64,000 bases of DNA, taken from assembly GCA_028704945.1 (NCBI GenBank), contig JAQWEL010000002.1, positions 124,001 through 188,000 of the forward strand, read 5' to 3'. Position 1 is the first letter of the stretch. Each line of letters opens with the position of its first letter. The notes below the pieces were generated by a model. It had not been told where the DNA came from and searched no databases. It worked only from the letters and a program-made list of their open reading frames with translations. Source of the stretch: Patescibacteria group bacterium (GTDB lineage Bacteria; Patescibacteriota; Patescibacteriia; Patescibacteriales; Patescibacteriaceae). The position numbers and the translations under genes were made by a program. This document shows positions 53,915 to 61,152 of the stretch, one piece after another.

Positions 53915-55192
53915 ATGTCGATCTCTAATCAGCCTCCAAAAGGCACAGCCGATTGGTTTCCAGAAGAATTTGCTGTCCGCAAATATATTTTTGATACTTG
54001 GCGCAAGGTTTGTTTGCGTTATGGTTATGAGGAATATTTAACTCCTTTAGTCGAATCAGCTGAAGTTTATCGCGCTAAATCAGGGGAGGATATCGGTGGC
54101 AAAGAATTGGTAACCTTTACTGATTTGGGCGGTCGAGAATTATCAATCCGTCCTGAAATGACCCCATCAGTTACTCGCATGATAACTCAAGTTTATGATA
54201 GCGCGCCTAAGCCGATCAGGTATTTTTCTATCGCTAATTTTATGCGCAATGAAAAACCGCAACGTGGCCGTAATCGGGAATTTTGGCAATTAAACGTGGA
54301 TTTGTTTGGCGCTACCGGCGCCTTAGCTGATGTAGAGATTTTGTCTTTGGCTATGGATATTATGTTGGAATTCAATCCACCTAAAGATTCTTTTAAACTT
54401 TGCCTTAATCATCGTGAATTGATTAACGGCGCTTTGACGGCCGCTAATGTTTTACCAGAAAAGAAGGATGAAGTAGTTCGTTTGCTTGATAAATATGAAA
54501 AAATAGATTTCGCTGTTTTTAAAGAAGGTTTAGCTAAGTTCGATGTAGTCGAGGATGGCGTTGAAAAATTAGCTAAATTTTTGGAAGCCGTAAGTTTGGA
54601 TGAGCTCTTAGTCGCCTTGCCAGAGTTAGCTGACAATAAAGGTTTGATAGAATTAAAAGTTGTTTCTAAATATTTAACCGAGCTGGGTTATAGGGATTGG
54701 TTAAGTTTTAAGCCAAGCGTAATCAGAGGCTTTGATTATTACGATGGTATCGTGTTTGAAATTTTTGATAATCATCCTGACAACAAAAGAGCTTTATTTG
54801 GCGGTGGTCGCTATAATGGCTTAGCTGGCATTTTTGGCGGCAAGACTTTTCCGGCTATTGGTTTTGCTCCTGGTGATGAAACTTTGCGTTTATTTTTAGA
54901 GTCTTGGGATATGGATAAAGAAATTAAAGACAAGCTTAGGTCCAAGATTTATTATTTCCCGTTATTGGCCAATGAATTAGAAAAGAAAGTTTTGTCTTTA
55001 ACAAGTGAACTCAGGCAGGACGGTAAGGAAGTGATAATGGGCTTGGATACTACTAAAATAAATAAAGCCTTAGAATATGCCAATAAAAAGAAAGTCGCTT
55101 ATACCATAATTTATGGTGAAGATGAGGCTGAAAAAAATATTTACAAAATTAAGGATATGGAGAGTGGTCAAGAAGAAATTGTTAAATTATAA
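53915..55192 (+). CDS. hisS: Histidyl-tRNA synthetase
   Basis: 425 aa. Class II motifs include PPKGTADWFPEEFAVRKYIFDTW at the start, RPEMTPSVTRMI and FMRNEKPQRGRNREFWQLNVDLFG (motif 2), the histidine-binding GFDYYDGIVFEIFD and ALFGGGRYNGLAGIFGG (motif 3). A C-terminal anticodon-binding domain follows from about residue 330. It charges tRNA-His. It is preceded by fold-back elements I-3 and II-3 and followed by its own terminator; no T-box sequence is seen. Confidence 0.97.
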   Translation: MSISNQPPKGTADWFPEEFAVRKYIFDTWRKVCLRYGYEEYLTPLVESAEVYRAKSGEDIGGKELVTFTDLGGRELSIRPEMTPSVTRMITQVYDSAPKPIRYFSIANFMRNEKPQRGRNREFWQLNVDLFGATGALADVEILSLAMDIMLEFNPPKDSFKLCLNHRELINGALTAANVLPEKKDEVVRLLDKYEKIDFAVFKEGLAKFDVVEDGVEKLAKFLEAVSLDELLVALPELADNKGLIELKVVSKYLTELGYRDWLSFKPSVIRGFDYYDGIVFEIFDNHPDNKRALFGGGRYNGLAGIFGGKTFPAIGFAPGDETLRLFLESWDMDKEIKDKLRSKIYYFPLLANELEKKVLSLTSELRQDGKEVIMGLDTTKINKALEYANKKKVAYTIIYGEDEAEKNIYKIKDMESGQEEIVKL

Positions 55193-55200
55193 TATCAAAT

Positions 55201-55230
55201 ATAAAACAAGCTTTAACGAGCTTGTTTTAT
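55201..55230 (+). terminator. Terminator after hisS
   Basis: ATAAAACAAGCT and AGCTTGTTTTAT form a 12-bp stem with a 6-nt loop. Confidence 0.85.
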
Positions 55231-55264
55231 GTATTTAAGGGTTATAATTTGTTTTTTTAAAAAC

Positions 55265-55294
55265 TTGTCGAGAAGGGGTAAAATAAGGTATAAT
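55265..55294 (+). promoter_or_regulatory. Promoter of the 55837 pilin gene
   Basis: TTGTCG (55265-55270), 18 nt, TATAAT (55289-55294) in the context AAGGTATAATAAAT, the same as before the 11368 pilin. If used, the mRNA has an unusually long leader of about 530 nt. That leader holds two small hairpins (55372-55390; GTTAGC/GCTAAC at 55390-55420) and fold-back element III-1. Confidence 0.6.
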
Positions 55295-55587
55295 AAATAA
55301 AAGAAGTTTTTATAATATCAGTCAGGTTTATTCCTCTTTTTCTTTTTTATAAATAGCCTTTTAAAATCAGCGCGAAATTTGGCAATTTCGTTAGCTAAAA
55401 TAAACAGCTACTTCGCTAACTCCTCAAAAAATATTTATTGATTTTTTATAGGTATTTTTTCGTCAGACAGAGCTCAGCTATTATCTGATTTATTTTAGAA
55501 CGAAATCGAAACAATTTCTTATGATTTTAAAAAGCTATCTTATGGTTAATTTTTTAAATGCGAATCTAATAAAATAAAATATTACCC

Positions 55588-55780
55588 ATAGATAAGTTTT
55601 ATGAATTATGAGAAATCGTTGCAATTCAGTAGTAAGACCAGGAGCGTAGCGACACATGTTTGAAGACAAAAATACATTATATATTAATTAATAATATTTT
55701 TGTCTGAGTTGTGGAGCAGCGACGCTAGTCTTACTAAACTGAATTGACAGATTTCGTGCTAATTCAGAAAGCTTATCTAT
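55588..55780. repeat. Fold-back element family III, copy 1
   Basis: About 190 bp. Outer arms ATAGATAAG...GAAATC / GATTTC...CTTATCTAT, then conserved CAATTCAGT/ACTGAATTG, then a stem GTAAGAC/GTCTTAC, conserved CATGTTTGA and GAGTTGTGG, and an AT-rich terminal stem. Copy 2 (58242-58462) shares the conserved blocks, while its stems differ and still pair. It lies in the leader of the 55837 pilin gene. Confidence 0.85.
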
Positions 55781-55836
55781 ACAAAGAAAGAAGTAATTAC
55801 ATTTTTAAATATAAAATTATTTTTTAAAAACTCTTT

Positions 55837-57189
55837 ATGAAATTAAAAAACCTAAAAGGTTTTACTTTAATAGAACTATTAGTAGTAATAGTTATTATTG
55901 GTATCTTAGCGACTTTAACCACTGTAGGTCTGAGTACAGCTCGAGTTAAAGCGAGAGACGCGAAGCGTATCTCGGATATCAAACAAATGCAAACTGCTCT
56001 AGAACTATATTACAATGAAGAGAATACCTATCCGCCTACTTCTGCCTTAGATGTCGGTAAAGCCTTAGTAGGAACACAATCTGGTAAAACCTTTATGGGT
56101 AAGATTCCGGCTGGACCTAATACTGGAGAAACCTATACCTATGCTCAGATAAATAGCGGTACTTCCTATACCTTGAGTTATGTTTTAGAGAAACCAGTTA
56201 ATGAATTTGGTGCTGGCTTAGCTATCGCTTTACCAGGCAGTATTAATAATCAGTGCACACCAGATTGTAGTGGCAAGAGTTGCGGCCCTAATGGTTGTGG
56301 CGGTATTTGTGGCACCGCCTGCACTGGATCTACCCCTGTTTGTAAAAGTGATTATACCGCTTGCGTTGGCTGCAATACTAACAGTGATTGTTCCGGAACA
56401 CCTGCGACGCCATATTGCGTTGGTAATGCTTGTAGTGCCACCAGATCTACTCCTTGTTCCGATACGGCTAGCGCCGCCGTTGAATGTAATAGCTCCAGTG
56501 CTTACGGCTCTATTTGTGGTGGAGGATATTTAGTTTGTAAATCCGGTGATAATAATTGTGGCAATATTAACTTGGTGGCCGCACCCTCAGGTTGCAATGG
56601 TTCATCTGGTGCCGTCGGTACAGTTTGTACTTGTGCTACTGATGGTGCTACGGTGGTAAAAACTTGGAGCGACACTAATCCTGGAAGCGCTATCGGTTTG
56701 TTTGATGCTGTTTATGGTCTTAATAATTTTTCTGATGGTGCTGATAGCACAACAGCAACAGCTTTTTACACGGGCAACACCGCTAATTACGATGCTGCTA
56801 ATTATTGTTTAAACCTAACGCTTAGTGTTGGTGGAGTTCCTTATAGTGACTGGTATTTGCCAGCAGCTAAAGAATTAGCTGCTATTATTAAGAGTAGCGA
56901 ACATTTTTATAGTTATAGTAGTAAGTATACTAGTAATGCTTACTATGGTGAAAACACTACTAGCGCTACTTTGATAAATGCTAGCAGTAATTATAATGCC
57001 ACACCTTTAATAAGCGCATTGATTGATTCTCGAGTAGCTGGTTTACAAAATGGTGCGCCTTATTGGTCATCAACTGAATATGCTGCTACAAGCGCCTGGC
57101 TTCAATATACTAATTCGGGCAGGCAATATAATGTCAATGATCGTTTTAAAGAGTCTACCGCTAATGTTCGCTGTGTCCGAAGATTCTAA
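55837..57189 (+). CDS. Type IV pilin-like protein with Cys-rich linker and DUF1566 lectin-like C-terminus
   Basis: 450 aa. The prepilin signal KGFTLIELLVVIVIIGILATLTT and pilin domain (to about 135) are almost the same as in the 11368 gene. A cysteine-rich linker follows (about 137-245). The C-terminal domain (about 250-450) is DUF1566/Lcl-like: FDAVYGLNNFSDGADS, SDWYLPAAKELAAI, YWSSTEYAATSAWLQYTNSGRQYNV, ending NVRCVRRF. It ends like the 36903 pseudopilin. It is probably a pilus-borne adhesin. Its long leader carries fold-back element III-1. Confidence 0.87.
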   Translation: MKLKNLKGFTLIELLVVIVIIGILATLTTVGLSTARVKARDAKRISDIKQMQTALELYYNEENTYPPTSALDVGKALVGTQSGKTFMGKIPAGPNTGETYTYAQINSGTSYTLSYVLEKPVNEFGAGLAIALPGSINNQCTPDCSGKSCGPNGCGGICGTACTGSTPVCKSDYTACVGCNTNSDCSGTPATPYCVGNACSATRSTPCSDTASAAVECNSSSAYGSICGGGYLVCKSGDNNCGNINLVAAPSGCNGSSGAVGTVCTCATDGATVVKTWSDTNPGSAIGLFDAVYGLNNFSDGADSTTATAFYTGNTANYDAANYCLNLTLSVGGVPYSDWYLPAAKELAAIIKSSEHFYSYSSKYTSNAYYGENTTSATLINASSNYNATPLISALIDSRVAGLQNGAPYWSSTEYAATSAWLQYTNSGRQYNVNDRFKESTANVRCVRRF

Positions 57190-57204
57190 AATTCAAATTA
57201 AATT

Positions 57205-57245
57205 ATAATATAAAAACACGAGCTATTCTCGTGTTTTTATATTAT
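57205..57245. terminator. Bidirectional terminator
   Basis: A stem of about 18 bp centred on AAAAACACGAG/CTCGTGTTTTT with a 5-nt loop, between the convergent pilin and prmC genes. Confidence 0.85.
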
Positions 57246-57246
57246 C

Positions 57247-58116
57247 TTAAAATTCCGCAACAGCCAAACGGTCTTTATGGCAGTAATCTTTTAAAATTAG
57301 TGTCTTAGCGCCTAAAATATTTTTGATTTTATTCGCTTGATTTGGTTGAATTTCAGCCAAACAGACTATTTTTAATAATTTGTTTTTGTTTTTGACAGTT
57401 TTTATTTCCTTAGCTAAGCGGCGATATAAATCTAATCCATCAGCACCACCAGCCAAAGCTAAAGCCGGCTCAAAGGCCAAGCTTTTATTATCTGGTTTAG
57501 TTAATTTTTTTAAATAAGCTGTCGGCACATAAGGCAGGTTGGCACAGATAACAAGTTGTTCAACTCCTCGCAATAGCGTGTTCTGTTTTATTATTAAGGT
57601 TAATAAATCGCTTGAACGGAAGCTTATCAGTTTATCAACTTGATTGAGTTGGCTATTTTTTTTAGCTACTACCAAGGCTTTTTGAGAAATATCAAAGGCT
57701 AAATATTTAGCTTTATCTTTTAATTTATTAGCTAAAGAAATAATAATAGCCCCAGAACCAGTGCCGACATCAAGATAAAGGGTGTTTTTGGCGTAATTTT
57801 GTAAAGCGGTTTCTACTAACAGCTCGGTTTCTGGACGGGGAATAAGAGTATTTTTATTAACCTTAAATTTTAAACCCATGAATTCTTGTTCGCCGATTAA
57901 ATAGGCGATCGGTTGGTTTAATAATCTTTTTTTAACTAAATTATTAAATTTTTTTTCCTCGACTTTAGTAAGTTGATAGTCGTTATGCGCTATTAGCCAT
58001 GATCTAGGTTTAGCTAAAACAGCTGACATTAATAAATCAGCCTCTATATTTGGATTAGCTGTTTTTAGAGAGTTTATTCTTTTAGTAGCTAGTTTTATTA
58101 AAGTCGATATGTCCAT
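57247..58116 (-). CDS. prmC: Release factor glutamine methyltransferase PrmC
   Basis: 289 aa. The S-adenosylmethionine site YLDVGTGSGAIIISLA and the catalytic tetrapeptide NLPY (VICANLPYVPTAY; NPPY in most homologues) are visible, after an N-terminal helical domain and LIPRPETELLVE. It methylates the glutamine of the GGQ motif of RF1 and RF2, both encoded nearby. It follows prfA on the reverse strand, but a 355-bp gap with two fold-back elements separates them. The Leu in place of Pro in NPPY is an oddity. Confidence 0.93.
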   Translation of the reverse strand: MDISTLIKLATKRINSLKTANPNIEADLLMSAVLAKPRSWLIAHNDYQLTKVEEKKFNNLVKKRLLNQPIAYLIGEQEFMGLKFKVNKNTLIPRPETELLVETALQNYAKNTLYLDVGTGSGAIIISLANKLKDKAKYLAFDISQKALVVAKKNSQLNQVDKLISFRSSDLLTLIIKQNTLLRGVEQLVICANLPYVPTAYLKKLTKPDNKSLAFEPALALAGGADGLDLYRRLAKEIKTVKNKNKLLKIVCLAEIQPNQANKIKNILGAKTLILKDYCHKDRLAVAEF

Positions 58117-58135
58117 TTTAATTTTATTGTTGCAA

Positions 58136-58235
58136 GATAATGATTATAGCTTAGTGATTCGCTCAAGTTTACCCGCAGGACTAAAGTCCTGCGGGTAAAC
58201 TCAATCCGCTCCATCACTAAGCTATAATCATTATC
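58136..58235. repeat. Fold-back element family I, copy 4
   Basis: 22-23 bp perfect outer arms and a perfect 14-bp inner stem (TAAA loop), with linkers TCGCTCAAG and CTCAATCCGCTCC. Near-identical to copy 2 (46649), including flanking bases outside the palindrome, so the two are a recent dispersed duplication. Confidence 0.9.
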
Positions 58236-58241
58236 TAATTT

Positions 58242-58462
58242 AAAAAATATTTATATTTAGTTTTTGAAAACACTGTAAAATCGTTACAATTCAGTCGTGA
58301 AATAAGGAGAGTCTTGCTACATGTTTGACGAAAAATTATTCTTTATTCGTTTAAAAATTAATAAATGATTTTGAGGAGTTGTAGCAAATTCGACGTTAAT
58401 TTCACTAAACTGAATTGACAGATTTTTCTCGTGTTTGAAGAAAATAAGTATAAATATTTTTT
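58242..58462. repeat. Fold-back element family III, copy 2
   Basis: About 220 bp. Conserved blocks AAATCGTT, CAATTCAGT, CATGTTTGA, GAGTTGTAG and ACTGAATTGACAGATTT are shared with copy 1. Compensatory differences occur in the stems: GTGAAAT/ATTTCAC here against GTAAGAC/GTCTTAC in copy 1, and TTGCTACA/TGTAGCAA here. Long AT-rich outer arms (from 58242 and to 58462) also pair. It fills the prfA-prmC gap with element I-4. Confidence 0.85.
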
Positions 58463-58471
58463 ATGCTGTCG

Positions 58472-59506
58472 TTATTTTAATTCTTGGCGCAAGGCTTCGA
58501 TAATTGGATCAATATCGCCCTCTAAAATTTTATTGATGTTGTGCCAATTTTGATGGATGCGATGATCGGTAATACGATCTTGAGGAAAATTGTAAGTGCG
58601 AACTTTGTCTGAGCGGTCGCCAGAACCGACCTGAGATTGGCGGGTAGCTGATTCTTCAGCGCGGCGTTTTTCTTCAGAAATAGCCAATAAACGAGAACGC
58701 AAAACTTGCATAGCTTTTTCTTTATTTTGGTGTTGCGAGCGCGAGTCTTGGCAAGAAACAATCATGCCGGTTGGAATATAGAGAATGCGAATAGCGGAAT
58801 AAGTTGTGTTGACACCTTGTCCGCCAGGACCAGAAGAGCAGAAAGTATCGATGCGGATATCAGCCGGATTTATTTGAATATCAACTTCTTCGGCTTCAGG
58901 CAGAACAGCGACGGTAGCAGCTGAAGTATGAATGCGGCCAGCTTTTTCAGTTTCTGGGACGCGTTGGACGCGATGAGTGCCAGCCTCATATTTTAAAAGG
59001 CCATAAGCGCCTTTGCCGTGCACTTCAAAAATTATTTCTTTGAATCCGCCCAGTCCGTTTTGGCTGGAATCGACTATTTCAACTTTAAAACCTTTGTTCT
59101 CAGCCCAACGGGCATACATGCGATAAAGATCGGCGGCAAATAAAGCTGATTCATCACCGCCAGTTCCGCCTCGAATTTCAATGATAGCATTTTTTTTGTC
59201 TAAGGGATTAGCTGGGTGCAATTCTTCATCGATATTTCTTTTTAGTTCTTCAGCTTTTTTTTCTAAAGCGGGCAACTCTTCGGCAGCCATAGCGGCGATA
59301 TCGGCATCGTCTGAATTTTTAAGCTCAGTATTTTCAATAATTTGTTTTTCTATTTGCTCTAAGTTATCAATCAGGCTGACCACTTCTTTTAAATCCGAGT
59401 GTTCTTTACTAACTTCCATTAATTTTTTGGTATCACTAACCAAGCTGGGTTCAGACAACCGAGCTTCAACTTCTTTAAATTTTTGTTTTATTTCTTCGAA
59501 AGTCAT
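58472..59506 (-). CDS. prfA: Peptide chain release factor 1
   Basis: 344 aa. The stop-codon tripeptide PET (184-186, in [17 protein letters not shown]) marks RF1, which reads UAA and UAG. GGQ (228-230) is in [15 protein letters not shown]. Length is typical (about 355). The gene runs in the order rpmE-prfA-prmC on the reverse strand, a common bacterial arrangement. Fold-back element II-2 lies in its leader, 37 nt upstream of the start. Confidence 0.98.
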   Translation of the reverse strand: MTFEEIKQKFKEVEARLSEPSLVSDTKKLMEVSKEHSDLKEVVSLIDNLEQIEKQIIENTELKNSDDADIAAMAAEELPALEKKAEELKRNIDEELHPANPLDKKNAIIEIRGGTGGDESALFAADLYRMYARWAENKGFKVEIVDSSQNGLGGFKEIIFEVHGKGAYGLLKYEAGTHRVQRVPETEKAGRIHTSAATVAVLPEAEEVDIQINPADIRIDTFCSSGPGGQGVNTTYSAIRILYIPTGMIVSCQDSRSQHQNKEKAMQVLRSRLLAISEEKRRAEESATRQSQVGSGDRSDKVRTYNFPQDRITDHRIHQNWHNINKILEGDIDPIIEALRQELK

Positions 59507-59542
59507 AAAGATATTAGATGATAAGCTATAAGTTTATTTAAT

Positions 59543-59645
59543 ATTTTATAACAATAAAGATAATAGCTCAGCTGATTTTTGTGTCGTATCTAACGATGCG
59601 GACACGAAAAATCTAATGCTTTGTATTATTTTATTGTTATAAAAT
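59543..59645. repeat. Fold-back element family II, copy 2 (prfA leader)
   Basis: About 22-bp arms (59543-59566 with 59624-59645) enclose CAGCTGA, the stem TTTTTGTGTC/GACACGAAAAA, loop core CTAACG, and AATGCTTT. The core is nearly identical to copy 1 (prfB), but it lies in the opposite orientation relative to its gene. The arms have a different sequence. Confidence 0.85.
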
Positions 59646-59663
59646 TAATGAATATAAAATAAA

Positions 59664-59742
59664 ACGGCCGCTATTGGTTATTTTGATAATCGCACATCCG
59701 AAAAATCGGCGATTGCGTATCGAAAAAACCAATAACAGCCGT
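59664..59742. repeat. Long hairpin after rpmE (unassigned fold-back)
   Basis: 16-bp arms (ACGGCCGCTATTGGTT with AACCAATAACAGCCGT) enclose a second, smaller imperfect hairpin (GATAATCGC ... GCGTATC, tip CCGA/TCGG). It begins 5 bp after the rpmE stop codon. On the reverse strand a T-rich run follows the 3' arm, so it may act as the rpmE terminator with an added internal hairpin. Confidence 0.65.
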
Positions 59743-59747
59743 CCTGG

Positions 59748-60032
59748 CTACTTGCCGGCTTTGGTAGTGCGAGCTTGAGTGCGGGCAGCGCGTTTGGTTT
59801 TCTTGGAAACGGCTGACTTGGCAGCATTTGAGCTGGCAGAAACTTTGGCCTGGAATTTTTCCACGCGGCGAGCAGTGTCGACTAATTTCTGCTTTCCAGT
59901 ATAGAAAGGATGGCAGGCTGAACATAATTCAGTCTTTAAGTCGGCATCAGTTGAACCGGTGACAAAACTGGCTCCACAGGCGCAAGTAACGGTCACTTTA
60001 TCGTGATACTTCGGATGAATGTCCTTTTTCAT
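59748..60032 (-). CDS. rpmE: 50S ribosomal protein bL31 with basic C-terminal extension
   Basis: 94 aa. Residues 1-65 match zinc-type bL31: [23 protein letters not shown] and [24 protein letters not shown], with Cys17 and Cys19, then a later CxxC. About 28 extra residues rich in Lys, Arg, Ala and Ser follow, a common tail in CPR and actinobacterial homologues. It sits at the large-subunit interface and stabilises intersubunit bridge B1b. First gene of the reverse-strand rpmE-prfA-prmC group. Confidence 0.95.
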   Translation of the reverse strand: MKKDIHPKYHDKVTVTCACGASFVTGSTDADLKTELCSACHPFYTGKQKLVDTARRVEKFQAKVSASSNAAKSAVSKKTKRAARTQARTTKAGK

Positions 60033-60127
60033 AGTTTTTATTATTTATAACCGTGAAAACACAATAGCACGTAAATTCAGTTTTGGCAAGGTTTTTTGAT
60101 TTAAAAAGTTATCTTTTTCTTCAACTA

Positions 60128-60156
60128 TTGACTTTTTCTTTTAAATATGCTAAAAT
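60128..60156 (+). promoter_or_regulatory. Promoter of the 60216 gene
   Basis: TTGACT (60128-60133), 17 nt, TAAAAT (60151-60156), about 60 nt before the ATG at 60216. Confidence 0.65.
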
Positions 60157-60215
60157 ATAGTAAGTTTTTTAAAAAGTAAATAATTATAATATTTCCCAAT
60201 ATATAGGAGTTTTTC

Positions 60216-60794
60216 ATGTTTAATCCTGATCAATTAGGACAACTTGTCCGTTTGCTGCTTGATGCAGAAAATAATGGCGTAAGTTTTGACGCTATTAAAT
60301 CCGCTCTACAAAACATTCAACCTCAAACGGTTGAAGTTAAACCCGAACAATCTGCCGTGGCTATTACCGAATATACAGGAAAAGTTGATTACAGTTTGTC
60401 TATTAAAGAAGCTGTTAAAGCCGGTAATTATAACTGGGTAAACAAGTATATTACCGCAGATAATTATCCTGTTTTACCAGGAGAAGAAGGTCAAAAAGAC
60501 CTTAAGTTCGTCTTAGTACACTATAACCGCGAAATGAGTTCCGATAACGCCATTGCCGAAATGAATAATAAATTAAGACCGGCCACAGCCAGAGAATTTT
60601 TTAGCTTTTGCGCTAAATATCCGGATTTGCAAAGACAATTCCCGATTACTGCTTTAGGGCAGCAATGGGTTAATATCGACGGCTTTCGCAAGGTGCTTTG
60701 TTCGGTCCGGTACGATTCTGACCGTGGTCTTGACCTTATTTCGTTTGGCTATGATTGGCCTGGCTATTACCGGTTTTTGTTTGTTTGCAAGTAA
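60216..60794 (+). CDS. Hypothetical protein, 192 aa
   Basis: Soluble protein without a signal peptide or membrane segment. The N-terminal ~40 residues look helical (MFNPDQLGQLVRLLLDAENNGVSFDAIKSALQNI); the rest is mixed and aromatic-rich (YDWPGYYRFLFVCK at the end). No catalytic motif was recognised. A clear Shine-Dalgarno (AGGAG, 6 nt before ATG) sets the start, as in the two unknown genes at 4132 and 4472. It has its own promoter and terminator. Function unknown. Confidence 0.65.
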   Translation: MFNPDQLGQLVRLLLDAENNGVSFDAIKSALQNIQPQTVEVKPEQSAVAITEYTGKVDYSLSIKEAVKAGNYNWVNKYITADNYPVLPGEEGQKDLKFVLVHYNREMSSDNAIAEMNNKLRPATAREFFSFCAKYPDLQRQFPITALGQQWVNIDGFRKVLCSVRYDSDRGLDLISFGYDWPGYYRFLFVCK

Positions 60795-60900
60795 AGCCCT
60801 TACCCGCCCGCCTCTGAAGGGGATGCTTTGACCCTTAGCTCTTTCTTGCCCTTTCTTGTCCGCCTTGGGTGGAGACTCTTGGATTCTTTAAAACATTATT

Positions 60901-60942
60901 CCCTGTTCCAATTCTTTAAAAAAAGAAGGAGCAGGGTTTTTT
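60901..60942 (+). terminator. Terminator after the 60216 gene
   Basis: CCCTGTTCC pairs with GGAGCAGGG (one G-U), with an inner TTCTTT/AAAGAA stem, then TTTTTT. The ~105 bp between the stop codon and this hairpin are C/T-rich and hold no gene I can see. Confidence 0.8.
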
Positions 60943-61000
60943 ATATCCCAAAAATATGTTTTTGTTTAATCTTGGCTAAAAATATAAAAAGGGCTAATAT

Positions 61001-61027
61001 TTGACAAAAAAATAATAATATTATAAT
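61001..61027 (+). promoter_or_regulatory. Promoter of rpsB-tsf
   Basis: Consensus TTGACA (61001-61006) and TATAAT (61022-61027), with a short 15-nt spacer. The transcript would have a leader of about 115 nt. Confidence 0.7.
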
Positions 61028-61075
61028 CTATTAGCACATGACACAGCTGTCGTGTTTTTATAATTAATAAAATCT

Positions 61076-61142
61076 CTAATGTTTAACACATTCCTTGTCT
61101 ACCTAACTATACTTGGTAGATCCGTTAAACACGAGAGTTAAA
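61076..61142 (+). promoter_or_regulatory. Structured rpsB leader, possible ribosomal-protein autoregulatory site
   Basis: CTCTAATGTTTAAC (61073-61086) pairs with GTTAAACACGAGAG (61125-61138), and inside it CTACC/GGTAG makes a second stem around TAACTATACTT. rpsB leaders of other bacteria bind S2 for feedback; whether this one does is inferred from position and structure only. Confidence 0.5.
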
Positions 61143-61152
61143 GGAAAAATTT

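Noticed and set aside
3188-59645. Fold-back elements as integron attC sites (the linker TTCGYTCAAG recalls attC sequences).
   Set aside because: The defining GTTRRRY/RYYYAAC core pair is not present at the expected ends, there is no integron integrase in the window, and they lie between housekeeping genes.
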